Shown here: positions 35,944-43,639 of the stretch, in pieces
How the letters are laid out: each line of letters starts with the position of its first letter
Numbering within the stretch: position 1 is the first letter of the stretch
Source of the DNA: Brachybacterium sp. UMB0905
GTDB lineage: Bacteria; Actinomycetota; Actinomycetes; Actinomycetales; Dermabacteraceae
DNA: 64,000 nt
Direction of reading: 5' to 3'
Assembly: GCF_002871795.1 (NCBI RefSeq)
Contig: NZ_PNHL01000003.1
Span: 223,395 to 287,394 of the forward strand
The notes under the pieces: generated by a model
Told to the model about the DNA's origin: nothing
What the model saw: the letters and a program-made list of their open reading frames with translations, nothing else
The model's database searches: none
Position numbers and translations under genes: made by a program

Positions 35944-36057
35944 ATGTCCCGTCGTCCGACGCATCGCGGCACCCCTCGCCGCGTCGAGTTCCACAAGGCG
36001 CTGTGGACCCCCAGCCGCCGCACCCCCACACACAGGAAGGAGGAGGCTCAGCGATGA
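35944..36057 (+). CDS. Tiny basic protein
   Basis: A 37-residue frame (MSRRPTHRGTPRRVEFHKAL...) is preceded by TTTTGGAGGCCCC, a strong ribosome site, and overlaps the next start (ATGA). About a third of residues are Arg, Lys or His. Function unknown. Confidence 0.5.
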   Translation: MSRRPTHRGTPRRVEFHKALWTPSRRTPTHRKEEAQR

Positions 36058-36392
36058 CTGTCACGCCGATCCACGACCAGATGCGGGCCAGGCTCACCGA
36101 CCCGCACACCTCGCATGATGCCGCGACTGTCGCACGCCGGTCGACGGCCCGGGAGGACGTGCTGAAGATCCTCACCGAGCACGGGCCGCTCCACGACCAC
36201 GGCATCCAGATCCTCCACGACGCCTACGTGCAGAAGGGCCTCATGCGGCCGAAGTCCCCGCAACGCCTCCGCACCGCACGTGCCGAACTTGTCGACGCCG
36301 GACTCGTGCATGAGCACGAGCAGGGCGGCGAAGTGATCTGCGTCCGCATGCCGTCCGGCTGGGCATCCACCGTCTGGGAGGTCACCCGATGA
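36054..36392 (+). CDS. Phage winged-helix-like protein, unknown
   Basis: The 112-residue protein has a region ARLTDPHTSHDAATVARRSTAREDVLKILTEHGPLHDHGI and RTARAELVDAGLVHEHEQGG, which reads as a winged-helix fold similar to small phage regulatory proteins. Start behind GGAAGGAGGAGG. Next gene overlaps by ATGA. Confidence 0.65.
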   Translation: MTVTPIHDQMRARLTDPHTSHDAATVARRSTAREDVLKILTEHGPLHDHGIQILHDAYVQKGLMRPKSPQRLRTARAELVDAGLVHEHEQGGEVICVRMPSGWASTVWEVTR

Positions 36393-36583
36393 ACACCACC
36401 ACTACGCAGTGGGCCACGATCAGCGAAGCCACCAGCATCGTCCCTCTCTCCGAGGACTACCTCCGCAAGGCCATCAAGCGCACCGAGGGCAATGTCCTCC
36501 CCGCCCGCCTCATCGGACGGAAGTACGTCATCCGCGTCCAAGACCTGGACGAGTGGATGTCGCGCGAAGGGGCAGCAGCATGA
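36389..36583 (+). CDS. Excisionase/MerR-like helix-turn-helix protein
   Basis: The 64-residue protein has the compact helix-turn-helix of the excisionase family: ATISEATSIVPLSEDYLRKAIKRTEGNVLPARLIGRKYVIRVQDLDEWM. It is away from the integrase, so a regulatory role in the early operon is as likely as excision. Confidence 0.7.
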   Translation: MNTTTTQWATISEATSIVPLSEDYLRKAIKRTEGNVLPARLIGRKYVIRVQDLDEWMSREGAAA

Positions 36584-36702
36584 CCAGCACCCTCATGGAC
36601 CTCATCGCAATTCTCGGCATCCTCGCCACGTATGCCGCCATCGGGATCGGCGCGGCGCTCTGCGTCACCGCCGCGTGGATCAAATGGGGACCGAAGCGAT
36701 GA
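36580..36702 (+). CDS. Single-span membrane miniprotein
   Basis: A 40-residue frame (start overlapping the previous stop, ATGA) with one hydrophobic helix, DLIAILGILATYAAIGIGAALCVTAAWI, and a basic tail WGPKR. Unknown role. Confidence 0.6.
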   Translation: MTSTLMDLIAILGILATYAAIGIGAALCVTAAWIKWGPKR

Positions 36703-36887
36703 CTGATCGTCTCGCGCGTCTCCTTGCCGCCCTCGACGACCCGGAGCCCGAGCCCCGCACACCGGACCGCAACAACCCCTACCGCGCCGCATACGTGCGA
36801 CCTAGACGCGGGAAACCCACCTATCGGGACCCCACCGCTAACCGCGCAGTCGGCGCGGTAGACCGCGAACGAAAGGTAAAGACATGA
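36699..36887 (+). CDS. Small phage protein, unknown
   Basis: 62 residues, Arg/Pro-rich (PEPEPRTPDRNNPYRAAYVRPRRGKPTYRDP), linked by ATGA overlaps on both sides. No domain recognised. Confidence 0.55.
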   Translation: MTDRLARLLAALDDPEPEPRTPDRNNPYRAAYVRPRRGKPTYRDPTANRAVGAVDRERKVKT

Positions 36888-37069
36888 CACCCGCCCTCAT
36901 CAACCAATCCACCATCGACAAGGTGTGCAACGCTGACATTGCACGCACCCAGCCATGGGTCCGCATGACCCGCGTCGACACCGCCGTCAGCGTCAACGGC
37001 GAGCGTGCAACCCTCCATGGCTGGCGCGAGCGATTCGACCTCTGGGAATCCGCCGGGGTGAAGCGATGA
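36884..37069 (+). CDS. Small phage protein, unknown
   Basis: 61 residues (MTPALINQSTIDKVCNADIA...), overlapping its neighbours by ATGA. No domain recognised; placement just before the exonuclease gene suggests an early DNA-metabolism role only by association. Confidence 0.6.
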   Translation: MTPALINQSTIDKVCNADIARTQPWVRMTRVDTAVSVNGERATLHGWRERFDLWESAGVKR

Positions 37070-37740
37070 GCCTCGCAATCTACGGCGAGCTAGAGCAGGG
37101 CTCGGACGAGTGGCTACAGGTGCGTGCCGGGATCCTGACTGCGTCCGTGGTCGGGCAGCTGATCACCCCGGCGAAGGTGCAGGTGTCGAAGTCGGAGACC
37201 GCCCGTGCCGTGATGGAGACGCTGCTCGCTGAGCGGATCACCGGTATTGTCGAGTCGATCTTCACCACGTTCGACATGCAGCGCGGCCAGGACGAGGAGC
37301 CGTTCGCCCGCGACCTGTACGCCGAGCACACCGGCCAGGACGTGGACGAGCTCGGCTTCATGGTCGCGACGATCAACGGCCATCGCCTCGGCTACTCGCC
37401 GGACGGCCTGGTCGGCGACGACGGGCTGATCGAGATCAAGTCTCGCCGCCACAAGAAGCACCTCCACACGATCCTCGCCGACGCGGTGCCGCCCGAGAAC
37501 TACGCCCAGCTCCAATGCGGGCTGCTCGTCTCCGGGCGCGCGTGGATCGATTACGTAAGCTTCTCCGCCGGGATGCCGCTGTACATCAAGCGCGTCACGG
37601 CCGACGAGCGCTGGCAGGAAGCGATCCTCGCCGCGCTCGACACCTACGAGACCTACGCCGAGCAGGCGCTTGGCCTCTACCAGCACACCACGAAGGGCAT
37701 GCCGACATGCCCCGTCATCGAAATGGACATCGTGATCTGA
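37066..37740 (+). CDS. YqaJ-like viral recombinase (lambda exonuclease family)
   Basis: The 224-residue nuclease begins YGELEQGSDEWLQVRAGILTASVVGQL, the conserved YqaJ start, and contains the PD-(D/E)xK core GYSPDGLVGDDGLIEIKSRR at about residues 108-127, with a downstream Gln-rich helix PENYAQLQCGLLVSG. It digests DNA ends to feed phage recombination; the next gene and SSB complete the module. Confidence 0.9.
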   Translation: MSLAIYGELEQGSDEWLQVRAGILTASVVGQLITPAKVQVSKSETARAVMETLLAERITGIVESIFTTFDMQRGQDEEPFARDLYAEHTGQDVDELGFMVATINGHRLGYSPDGLVGDDGLIEIKSRRHKKHLHTILADAVPPENYAQLQCGLLVSGRAWIDYVSFSAGMPLYIKRVTADERWQEAILAALDTYETYAEQALGLYQHTTKGMPTCPVIEMDIVI

Positions 37741-37741
37741 C

Positions 37742-38281
37742 ATGGACCTCTCCCAGACAATCGCCCCGAAGAGTGATCAGCTCAACGCGGATGATCTCAT
37801 CACCGGGCCACGCACTTTCACCATCGAGAAGGTCGCACGCGGCAACGCCGAGCAGCCCGTGAACATCCACCTGGTCGAGTCGCCGGGCCGCCCGTGGAAG
37901 CCGTCGAAGTCCATGCGGCGCGTGCTCGTCGCAGCGTGGGGGCCGGACGGGGACAAGTACGCGGGCGGGTCCATCACTCTCTACCGCAACCCCGACATCA
38001 AGTTCGGTGGCGACGTCGTGGGCGGCATCGAGATCTCCCACATGACCGGGATCCCGAAGCCGCTCAAGCTCGCCCTCACCGTGACCCGGGGGAAGAAGCG
38101 CTCCCACACCGTGCAGCCCCTCACCGCGCCGGAACCCACGTTCACGGTCCCGAAGCTCGAGACCGAGGACGAGTACCGCGAGCACTGGCTCAAGCGCCGT
38201 GACGAGGGTGCATCCAAGGCCGAGCTCGATGCGATCCACGCCGCCGCCAACACCACCAACACCACCGAGGAGAGCGCCTAA
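37742..38281 (+). CDS. Phage protein of the recombination module, unknown
   Basis: The 179-residue product lies between the YqaJ exonuclease and SSB, 1 bp after the former and sharing one base with the latter. It has a beta-rich middle (GPRTFTIEKVARGNAEQPVNIHLVE...RVLVAAWGPDGDKYAGGSITLYRNPDIKFGGDVVGGIEISHMTGI) and a charged C-terminus. Position suggests an annealing partner, but I see no RecT or Erf motif. Confidence 0.7.
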   Translation: MDLSQTIAPKSDQLNADDLITGPRTFTIEKVARGNAEQPVNIHLVESPGRPWKPSKSMRRVLVAAWGPDGDKYAGGSITLYRNPDIKFGGDVVGGIEISHMTGIPKPLKLALTVTRGKKRSHTVQPLTAPEPTFTVPKLETEDEYREHWLKRRDEGASKAELDAIHAAANTTNTTEESA

Positions 38282-38721
38282 TGGCACTGCCCACCATCTC
38301 TGACATCGCCCGCGTCACCGCCGACACCGAGATCCGCTACACGCAGTCCGGCAAGGCCGTCGCGCAGACCCGACTCGCGTTCAACAAGTCCAAGTACAAC
38401 GAGCAGACCCGCCAGTGGGAGAACGACAAGACGTTCTTCATCGACGGGACCACCTGGGAGGACGCCGCCGAGCGCGCCGGACAGCAGCTCATGAAGGGCG
38501 TCGAGGTGTATGTGACCGGCGAACTCGAGACCCAGCAGTGGGAGAAGGACGGCGACAAGCGCTCCAAGCCGTCCCTCACGATCCGACGGTTCAAGGTCAT
38601 CCCGAAGACCGACCAGCAGCCGCCCCAGCAGTCCGGCTACGGCCATCAGGGCCAGTCCGCTCCCCCGCAGGGTGACCCGTGGGCGAGCGGCGGCGACCCC
38701 ATGGATTCGCCGCCTTTCTGA
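38281..38721 (+). CDS. ssb: Single-stranded DNA-binding protein
   Basis: The 146-residue protein has the OB-fold pattern of bacterial SSB (ARVTADTEIRYTQSGKAVAQTRLAFNKSKY...FFIDGTTWEDAAERAGQQLMKGVEVYVTGEL), a Gln/Gly-rich linker and the acidic-hydrophobic tip MDSPPF that recruits partner proteins. Confidence 0.93.
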   Translation: MALPTISDIARVTADTEIRYTQSGKAVAQTRLAFNKSKYNEQTRQWENDKTFFIDGTTWEDAAERAGQQLMKGVEVYVTGELETQQWEKDGDKRSKPSLTIRRFKVIPKTDQQPPQQSGYGHQGQSAPPQGDPWASGGDPMDSPPF

Positions 38722-38748
38722 GGCTGACCAGCAGTAACGCATGACCGA

Positions 38749-38775
38749 GGCTCCGCCACACGGCGGGGCCTTTTT
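38749..38775 (+). terminator. Factor-independent terminator after ssb
   Basis: Stem GGCTCCGCC / GGCGGGGCC, loop ACAC, followed by TTTTT. Confidence 0.85.
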
Positions 38776-38856
38776 CATGCCCGGTGACGCCGACCCCAGG
38801 ACGGTTCAGCGCTCAGACCGCCACCGGGCAACTCCCCCATCTGAAAGGACCCCCTC

Positions 38857-39252
38857 ATGGCATTCATCAAGATCAAGAAGAACCCGTCCCGCCGCGGCTA
38901 CTGCGCCGCCGGCCCCCAGATCACCATCTCGAAGCAGCACACGATTGGGCTGAACACTGCGGCGTGGGAATTGATCGGGAAGCCCGCGCAGGTCGAGATC
39001 GCGTGGGACCCGGACACGAGCAGGGTCATGCTCACCGCGTCCTCACCGCATGAGGACACGTTTCCGCTGTCCGGGAAGAACGGCGCGAAGTTCGGTGCCC
39101 GCCAGTTGCTCCGCGACCTCGGTGTTGACCCGGAGGGCGTGACCAGGCGTTTCCCCGTCACCCGCGAAAACCGTCTCTCGTTGATCGCTGACCTGTCCGA
39201 CATGCCCGCCGCCAGCAGCGGCACCGTCACCCCGATCAGGAGAACAGCATGA
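38857..39252 (+). CDS. Phage protein, unknown
   Basis: 131 residues with a Lys/Arg-rich start (MAFIKIKKNPSRRGYC) and a beta-rich centre (PQITISKQHTIGLNTAAWELIGKPAQVEIAWDPDTSRVMLTAS). AAAGGA-type ribosome site. First gene after the terminator of the recombination module. Confidence 0.7.
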   Translation: MAFIKIKKNPSRRGYCAAGPQITISKQHTIGLNTAAWELIGKPAQVEIAWDPDTSRVMLTASSPHEDTFPLSGKNGAKFGARQLLRDLGVDPEGVTRRFPVTRENRLSLIADLSDMPAASSGTVTPIRRTA

Positions 39253-39470
39253 CCATCAACTACGACGGCTTCGGTGCCCCCATCACCGAGACCATGCACG
39301 AACTAGAGGCCTGCCGCACCTGGCCTCAGACACTAGAGCAGCCGGGTGAATCCTGGGCCCGCTGTACATGCGGTGAGGAGATGGGGTCGCAGGGCTCCGC
39401 GGGCGGGTCGGAACTGTCCGTGGGCGACCTGTTCCAGCAGCACCTAGAGGATGTGGGGGCCGACGCATGA
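39249..39470 (+). CDS. Small phage protein, unknown
   Basis: 73 residues, with one C-x-C pair (ARCTCGEEM) and an acidic C-terminus; ATGA overlaps with both neighbours. Confidence 0.6.
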   Translation: MTINYDGFGAPITETMHELEACRTWPQTLEQPGESWARCTCGEEMGSQGSAGGSELSVGDLFQQHLEDVGADA

Positions 39471-39712
39471 TCCCCCGCGCTCTCCCGCGTCTCGTCACGG
39501 ACGCGCTCCGCAACGGCTGGTCTGTGTCCGTGGACCAGAACTTCAAGCACATGTTCGCCGTCGCCGCCCGGTTCGAGCGGCCCGGCGAGTGGGTGGTCAT
39601 CACCTGGAACGTCGAGGGGGACCGGCCCTCGCTCAAGTGGTCGGAGATCAACGGCTCCCCGACCCCGTACACGCAGTGCACCCGCCTGATCCGATCGAAG
39701 GAGGCCTCATGA
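39467..39712 (+). CDS. Small phage protein, unknown
   Basis: 81 residues, beta-rich (WSVSVDQNFKHMFAVAARFERPGEWVVITWNVEG). ATGA overlaps with both neighbours. Not recognised. Confidence 0.6.
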   Translation: MIPRALPRLVTDALRNGWSVSVDQNFKHMFAVAARFERPGEWVVITWNVEGDRPSLKWSEINGSPTPYTQCTRLIRSKEAS

Positions 39713-40641
39713 CCATCTCGCCCGAAAACCTGACCGCCTGGCGGACCGAGGCCGAGCACGTCATCACCAACAGCTCCCCCATCAACGACATCACCGACGC
39801 CGCACGGATCATCGCCCTACTCAACGCCCTCGAACAGGCCGAGCAGGAGCTGGCGGACGCTGCAGCCGAGATCGAGAAGCTGGAATGGACCGGAGGTTTC
39901 CAAACTTCCTTCCCCTCACCGAGCAAGGGGATGCGCTACCAGAGGGAGCGTGATGAGGCGCGGGCCGAGCTGGCGAAGGCTGACGCCCAGATCGAGGAGC
40001 TGAACACGGAGGCGCAGACCTACAGCGATGCGCTCTCCAAGGAGATCGCCCGCGCGGAGAAGGCCGAGCAGGAGCGGGACGAGGCCAAGCGCTCCGAGTG
40101 CCCCGACAAGGACGTGCACTGGCGGTACATCGGCCTGCTGGACGAACTCAATGAGATGCGGCATCAGCGGTACGAGGCGCGGGCACGAGCCGACCAGGCC
40201 GAGGCGCGCGCGGAGAAGGCCGAGCAGGAGGTCGAGCACCTCCGCACGGTCCTGGACACGACCGCGCGGCAGCGGGACGAGGCCGACAAGCGGGTCACGA
40301 AGGTCGTGAAGGAGCGGGACCAGGCAATCGCTGACCAGCACATGACTGCTGACCAGCACCTCGCCGCCGCCGTGGCGCACGGCGTCACGGCCACCGACGA
40401 GATGGTCGAGCGAGCGCGCCTCGCGTACAACGCGATCTACCCCTCCGGGGCGTGGGTCGGTGGAATCCGCGCAGCCCTCACCGCCGCGCTCACCAAGCCC
40501 CAGCGGCCCGACGGAGCCGAGGAGATCGAGCGTCTGCTCACCGAAAATCTGGGCGACTTCCGACCGCCCGTCGAGCCCGAGGCGATTGCGGACCTCCTCG
40601 CCTCTCGCGGCGTCCGTGTCGTCGGCGAGGAGCAGCCGTGA
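39709..40641 (+). CDS. Coiled-coil phage protein
   Basis: The 310-residue protein has heptad-rich helices over about residues 40-215 (EQELADAAAEIEKLE, RAELAKADAQIEELNTEAQTYSDALSKEIARAEKAEQERDEA, ARADQAEARAEKAEQEVEHL) and a C-terminal globular end (DEMVERARLAYNAIYPSGAWVGGIRAALTAAL...). The C-terminal block recurs in many actinophage early proteins of unknown role. Confidence 0.7.
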   Translation: MTISPENLTAWRTEAEHVITNSSPINDITDAARIIALLNALEQAEQELADAAAEIEKLEWTGGFQTSFPSPSKGMRYQRERDEARAELAKADAQIEELNTEAQTYSDALSKEIARAEKAEQERDEAKRSECPDKDVHWRYIGLLDELNEMRHQRYEARARADQAEARAEKAEQEVEHLRTVLDTTARQRDEADKRVTKVVKERDQAIADQHMTADQHLAAAVAHGVTATDEMVERARLAYNAIYPSGAWVGGIRAALTAALTKPQRPDGAEEIERLLTENLGDFRPPVEPEAIADLLASRGVRVVGEEQP

Positions 40642-40820
40642 AGCACATCCGAGTCAGCCTCACCGACACCGAGGCCACCGCTCTCGAACGGGAACTCACG
40701 GCACCTCGCGGATGGGGTGTCCGTCCGCCGAGACCGCTCGTTACCGCCGAGGCGAAGATCCTCGCCGCCCTGGCCGAGGTCGGCCTGGACCGGCCCGCCG
40801 AACACCGGGAGGTGCCGTGA
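40638..40820 (+). CDS. Small phage protein, unknown
   Basis: 60 residues from a GTG that overlaps the preceding stop (GTGA). MKHIRVSLTDTEATALEREL suggests a ribbon-helix-like start, but the evidence is slight. Confidence 0.5.
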   Translation: MKHIRVSLTDTEATALERELTAPRGWGVRPPRPLVTAEAKILAALAEVGLDRPAEHREVP

Positions 40821-40990
40821 GCACCTGGACCCGCACCGACAAGCGCGGCATCCGCGTCCGCTTCACCATCACCCCCGACCAGCGCGGGAACGTCACTCTT
40901 ACCCGCGAGGAAGCCGAAGGCCTGCTCCGGACGGGCGGGTGGACCCCCGAGGCCGAGGTCGGCCTCACCCCGAAGGAGAATGCATCATGA
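40817..40990 (+). CDS. Small phage protein, unknown
   Basis: 57 residues from a GTG overlapping the previous stop: STWTRTDKRGIRVRFTITPD... with VTLTREEAEGLL helix. Not recognised. Confidence 0.5.
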   Translation: MSTWTRTDKRGIRVRFTITPDQRGNVTLTREEAEGLLRTGGWTPEAEVGLTPKENAS

Positions 40991-41451
40991 CCACCACCGA
41001 CCCCTTCACCACCGCCGCGAACACCGCCGCGCGCGAGTACGCCAGGACGCCGCGCATGAACGTTGGCACCGTGCGAGACCGGATTGGCGAGGCGCACGCG
41101 GACGGCTGGGAAGCCGCGCGGCGCTACCTCGCCGCCCAGGAGCCGGACGAATCCGTCCTCATGGATTCACACGAGGAGCACATCGCGGACCGACTCGCAG
41201 ACGCGGGCTACACCGAGTGCGCCGAGGACGAGGACGGCTGGCTCACATGGGTCAGCGCGCCCCTGGGCGAGGTGCTGCGGATCGTGAGCGCCGCGCAGGA
41301 GCCGTCCGAAGCCGAGGTCGAAGCCGCCGCACTGGCGATGGACGAGAACTTCAACCCGGACCGATACCCGGTCATGGCGGCGATGTTCCGCGACTACGCC
41401 CGGGTCGCTCTGTCCGCCGCCCGTGCCGCCCGACGAGACGAGGAGGAATGA
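40987..41451 (+). CDS. Acidic phage protein, unknown
   Basis: 154 residues, mostly helical and acidic (EEHIADRLADAGYTECAEDEDGW, EAEVEAAALAMDENFNPDRYP). Overlaps its upstream neighbour by ATGA. Not recognised. Confidence 0.6.
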   Translation: MTTTDPFTTAANTAAREYARTPRMNVGTVRDRIGEAHADGWEAARRYLAAQEPDESVLMDSHEEHIADRLADAGYTECAEDEDGWLTWVSAPLGEVLRIVSAAQEPSEAEVEAAALAMDENFNPDRYPVMAAMFRDYARVALSAARAARRDEEE

Positions 41452-41452
41452 C

Positions 41453-41767
41453 GTGAGCAACGACTACACCCGCCTAGCCGAGGCCCCGGCGCTGAACCAC
41501 CCCGGCTACCCCGTCTGCGATGCGTGCGACGTCGAGACCGAGCTGGACGACAGCCAGTGGATGTGCCCAGCTTGCGGCACTATCTGGCCCGGCGATGGCA
41601 TGGAGGCGAGCGGGGACGACGCGACCCTCTACCCAGACTGGTCCGGCGAAGACCTCACCGGGCCGGTCTGCCCGAACCATGAGGCGTGGCGAGTCGCGGT
41701 ACTCCCGCCTGACGAGCGGGACGCCTGGATCCGCGAACACTGCCCCCGAGAGGACCCCACCCGATGA
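41453..41767 (+). CDS. Small zinc-ribbon-like phage protein
   Basis: 104 residues from GTG 41,453 with two C-x2-C knuckles, PVCDACDVETELDDSQWMCPACGTIW, a rubredoxin/zinc-ribbon layout, and a later Cys pair (PVCPNHEAW, EHCP). Probable metal-binding structure; role unknown. Confidence 0.65.
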   Translation: MSNDYTRLAEAPALNHPGYPVCDACDVETELDDSQWMCPACGTIWPGDGMEASGDDATLYPDWSGEDLTGPVCPNHEAWRVAVLPPDERDAWIREHCPREDPTR

Positions 41768-42129
41768 CGACCCCGAACACCGACCTCCAAGAGCAGATCG
41801 CCATCGCGCTCTACGGCAACGCCGAGTATTACGGCCCCGAGGACGTGCAGCCCGAATGGGAGCGGCGAGGAGACGAGGAGCGCGACGAGTGGCGACAGAT
41901 CGCCGCCGCAGTGATGCCCATCGTGGACGCCGCCGTAAAGCGCGCGAAGGCAGAAGTGCTCAGGGAAGCAGGACGAGACCTAGAACGCGAATGGCCCAAC
42001 AGGCTCGGAATCGGCCTGCCCCCCGAGGACTACGACCACGCCGGAGACCACGCGATAGATACCGCGCACGAGTACCTCAAGCGCCGCGCCACCGAGTACG
42101 AGACAGGAGATAGCGATGAGCACCGATAA
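41764..42129 (+). CDS. Phage protein, paralogue of the gene at 42,588
   Basis: 121 residues, beginning MTTPNTDLQEQIAIALYG and rich in acidic helices (DAAVKRAKAEVLREAGRDLE). The first residues, a helix of the form AAVKRA(K/Q)AE and the DNA just before the start (GAGGACCCCACCCG) recur in the gene at 42,588, so the two arose by duplication. Confidence 0.6.
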   Translation: MTTPNTDLQEQIAIALYGNAEYYGPEDVQPEWERRGDEERDEWRQIAAAVMPIVDAAVKRAKAEVLREAGRDLEREWPNRLGIGLPPEDYDHAGDHAIDTAHEYLKRRATEYETGDSDEHR

Positions 42130-42421
42130 GTACGTGCCGAGCGATGAGGCCGTGCGCGGGCCCTTCGCGGGTGTGCTCGATGAGTACTGCGGGATTCCGC
42201 TAGAGGAGGGTGTCGCCGCGTTCGACCGCTGGCTCGCCGCGCATGACGCCCGCATCCGCCGGGACGGGGCGCGTGAAGCACTCGACGGGCTGGCGAACTA
42301 TGCGCGAGCGCGCGGCACCATCGCGTCCATGGACATCGTCTACCACCTCTGGGGGAGCGTATCCTCCGCCGCTGAGCACTACCGCGACACCCACTACTCG
42401 ATCCCCGGGGAGGCCCCGTGA
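42116..42421 (+). CDS. Small phage protein, unknown
   Basis: 101 residues, overlapping the previous gene by 14 bp. Contains FDRWLAAHDARIRRDGAREALDGLANYARAR, a common helix in actinophage early proteins. No function known. Confidence 0.6.
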   Translation: MSTDKYVPSDEAVRGPFAGVLDEYCGIPLEEGVAAFDRWLAAHDARIRRDGAREALDGLANYARARGTIASMDIVYHLWGSVSSAAEHYRDTHYSIPGEAP

Positions 42422-42591
42422 CCGATCCGAGCATTGACGACCTACGCCGCGCCGGGACAGAGGAGGCCGTCCGCCCGATCCAGGCCCGCATCGATGAGAT
42501 GCTCACTTCCCTGCCCTGGCATGGGCGGCTCATCTACCGCGCCGCCCTGCCTGCCTCCCGCCGCGCCCGAGGAGAGGACCCCACCCGATGA
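42418..42591 (+). CDS. Very small phage protein filling the overlap chain
   Basis: 57 residues from a GTG at 42,418 (GTGA overlap with the previous stop) to TGA 42,591, which overlaps the next start (ATGA). Sequence TDPSIDDLRRAGTEEAVRPIQARIDEML is helical. It fills the gap exactly, which supports its reality. Confidence 0.6.
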   Translation: MTDPSIDDLRRAGTEEAVRPIQARIDEMLTSLPWHGRLIYRAALPASRRARGEDPTR

Positions 42592-42917
42592 CAACCCCGA
42601 ACACCAACCTGGCCGAGCAGGTACGCACCTACCTCGAAGAGGTCGGGCTCACGGACCGCCCCGAAGAGTACGGCGACGGCATCCACGGCTGGCGGTGCGA
42701 GCTCCCCGACCTCTACGGGCGATGCGACTGCCTAGACAATGTCGTGGCCGACCTCGTGAACCTCATGGAAGCCGCCGTGAAGCGCGCGCAGGCCGAAGCG
42801 CTCCGAGACGCGGCGGACGATCCGGTACTACGCCTGTCCGGCCACTCCGGCATCAGCATCACCCGACTGCGCGCTCGCGCCGACCTGATCAAGAAGGAGG
42901 CCCCCGATGAGCAGTGA
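42588..42917 (+). CDS. Phage protein, paralogue of the gene at 41,764
   Basis: 109 residues, beginning MTTPNTNLAEQVRTYLEEVG, with CELPDLYGRCDCL in the middle and the shared AAVKRAQAEALRDAAD helix. See the duplication finding. Confidence 0.6.
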   Translation: MTTPNTNLAEQVRTYLEEVGLTDRPEEYGDGIHGWRCELPDLYGRCDCLDNVVADLVNLMEAAVKRAQAEALRDAADDPVLRLSGHSGISITRLRARADLIKKEAPDEQ

Positions 42918-43002
42918 CCACCACCAGCGCAGACAGGAGCACCCGATGACCGTCCTCTACAGGCACGCCTGGGAGCCCGTCACCGGCCCTGGAGTCGCCT
43001 AA
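42907..43002 (+). CDS. Possible 31-residue peptide
   Basis: Frame MSSDHHQRRQEHPMTVLYRHAWEPVTGPGVA follows AAGGAGGCCCCCG and overlaps the previous gene. It ends inside the convergent DUF3263 gene. Weak candidate. Confidence 0.35.
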   Translation: MSSDHHQRRQEHPMTVLYRHAWEPVTGPGVA

Positions 43003-43180
43003 GCCGGTTCACCGTCCCCGGCGCGCACTCGACCGCCTCCCGCGTGTCGAGCAGCCGATTCAACCGCACCAGGTAGGCGGTCCGGGTCAACCCCATAGCC
43101 CGGACTGCCTGCCACTTCACCCCCGCAAACCGGAACGTCCGCGACTCCAAATCCAGAATCGCCCTATCGGTGTCATCCAT
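42980..43180 (-). CDS. DUF3263 domain-containing protein
   Basis: The 66-residue leftward protein fits DUF3263: AILDLESRTFRFAGVKWQAVRAMGLTRTAYLVRLNRLLDTREAVECAPGTVNRLRRLQGR. The family is a small actinobacterial helix-turn-helix-like protein often found in phages. It runs against the early genes and shares the terminator region before rusA. Confidence 0.75.
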   Translation of the reverse strand: MDDTDRAILDLESRTFRFAGVKWQAVRAMGLTRTAYLVRLNRLLDTREAVECAPGTVNRLRRLQGR

Positions 43181-43207
43181 CCCGGCACCCTACCCACCAC
43201 CACCCAC

Positions 43208-43232
43208 AAGCCGCCCGAGTGGCGGCTTTTTT
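43208..43232 (+). terminator. Factor-independent terminator
   Basis: Stem AAGCCGCC / GGCGGCTT followed by TTTT, 13 bp before the RusA gene. Confidence 0.85.
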
Positions 43233-43244
43233 CATGAGGACGCC

Positions 43245-43628
43245 ATGCCGCGACAGTTCACCCTCACCATCCCCCAATCCGAAGTCATCGGCTCCAACCG
43301 GGACGCCCCGATCTGGCGACGCAAGCGCACCAAGGACACCATGCGGGCACTGACCCGCGATGCAGCCCACGGCCTGGCTCCCATGGGGACCGCCACCATC
43401 TTCATCGGCATCACGAAGCGCACCCGAGGCCGCTACGACCCCACCAACCTCACCGACACCTTCAAAGGCTGCGTGGACGAGCTGGTGACCATGGGAATCC
43501 TCGATGAGGACGACTACCACCACGTGACCGGCCCATTCGTCTACCACAAAGGCGTCGATGCACGAGTGCCCCCGAAGCACATCCGTGCCCTCGTCACCCT
43601 CACCGACTACTCCACCATCCCCTTCTGA
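43245..43628 (+). CDS. RusA-like Holliday junction resolvase
   Basis: The 127-residue protein ends with the RusA active-site pattern: GRYDPTNLTDTFKGCVDELVTMGILDEDDYHHVTGPFVYHKG, with the acidic residues D-x-x-N and the late DEDD that bind metal. It would resolve branched DNA before packaging. Confidence 0.82.
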   Translation: MPRQFTLTIPQSEVIGSNRDAPIWRRKRTKDTMRALTRDAAHGLAPMGTATIFIGITKRTRGRYDPTNLTDTFKGCVDELVTMGILDEDDYHHVTGPFVYHKGVDARVPPKHIRALVTLTDYSTIPF

Positions 43629-43639
43629 GAGGAGGCCAC

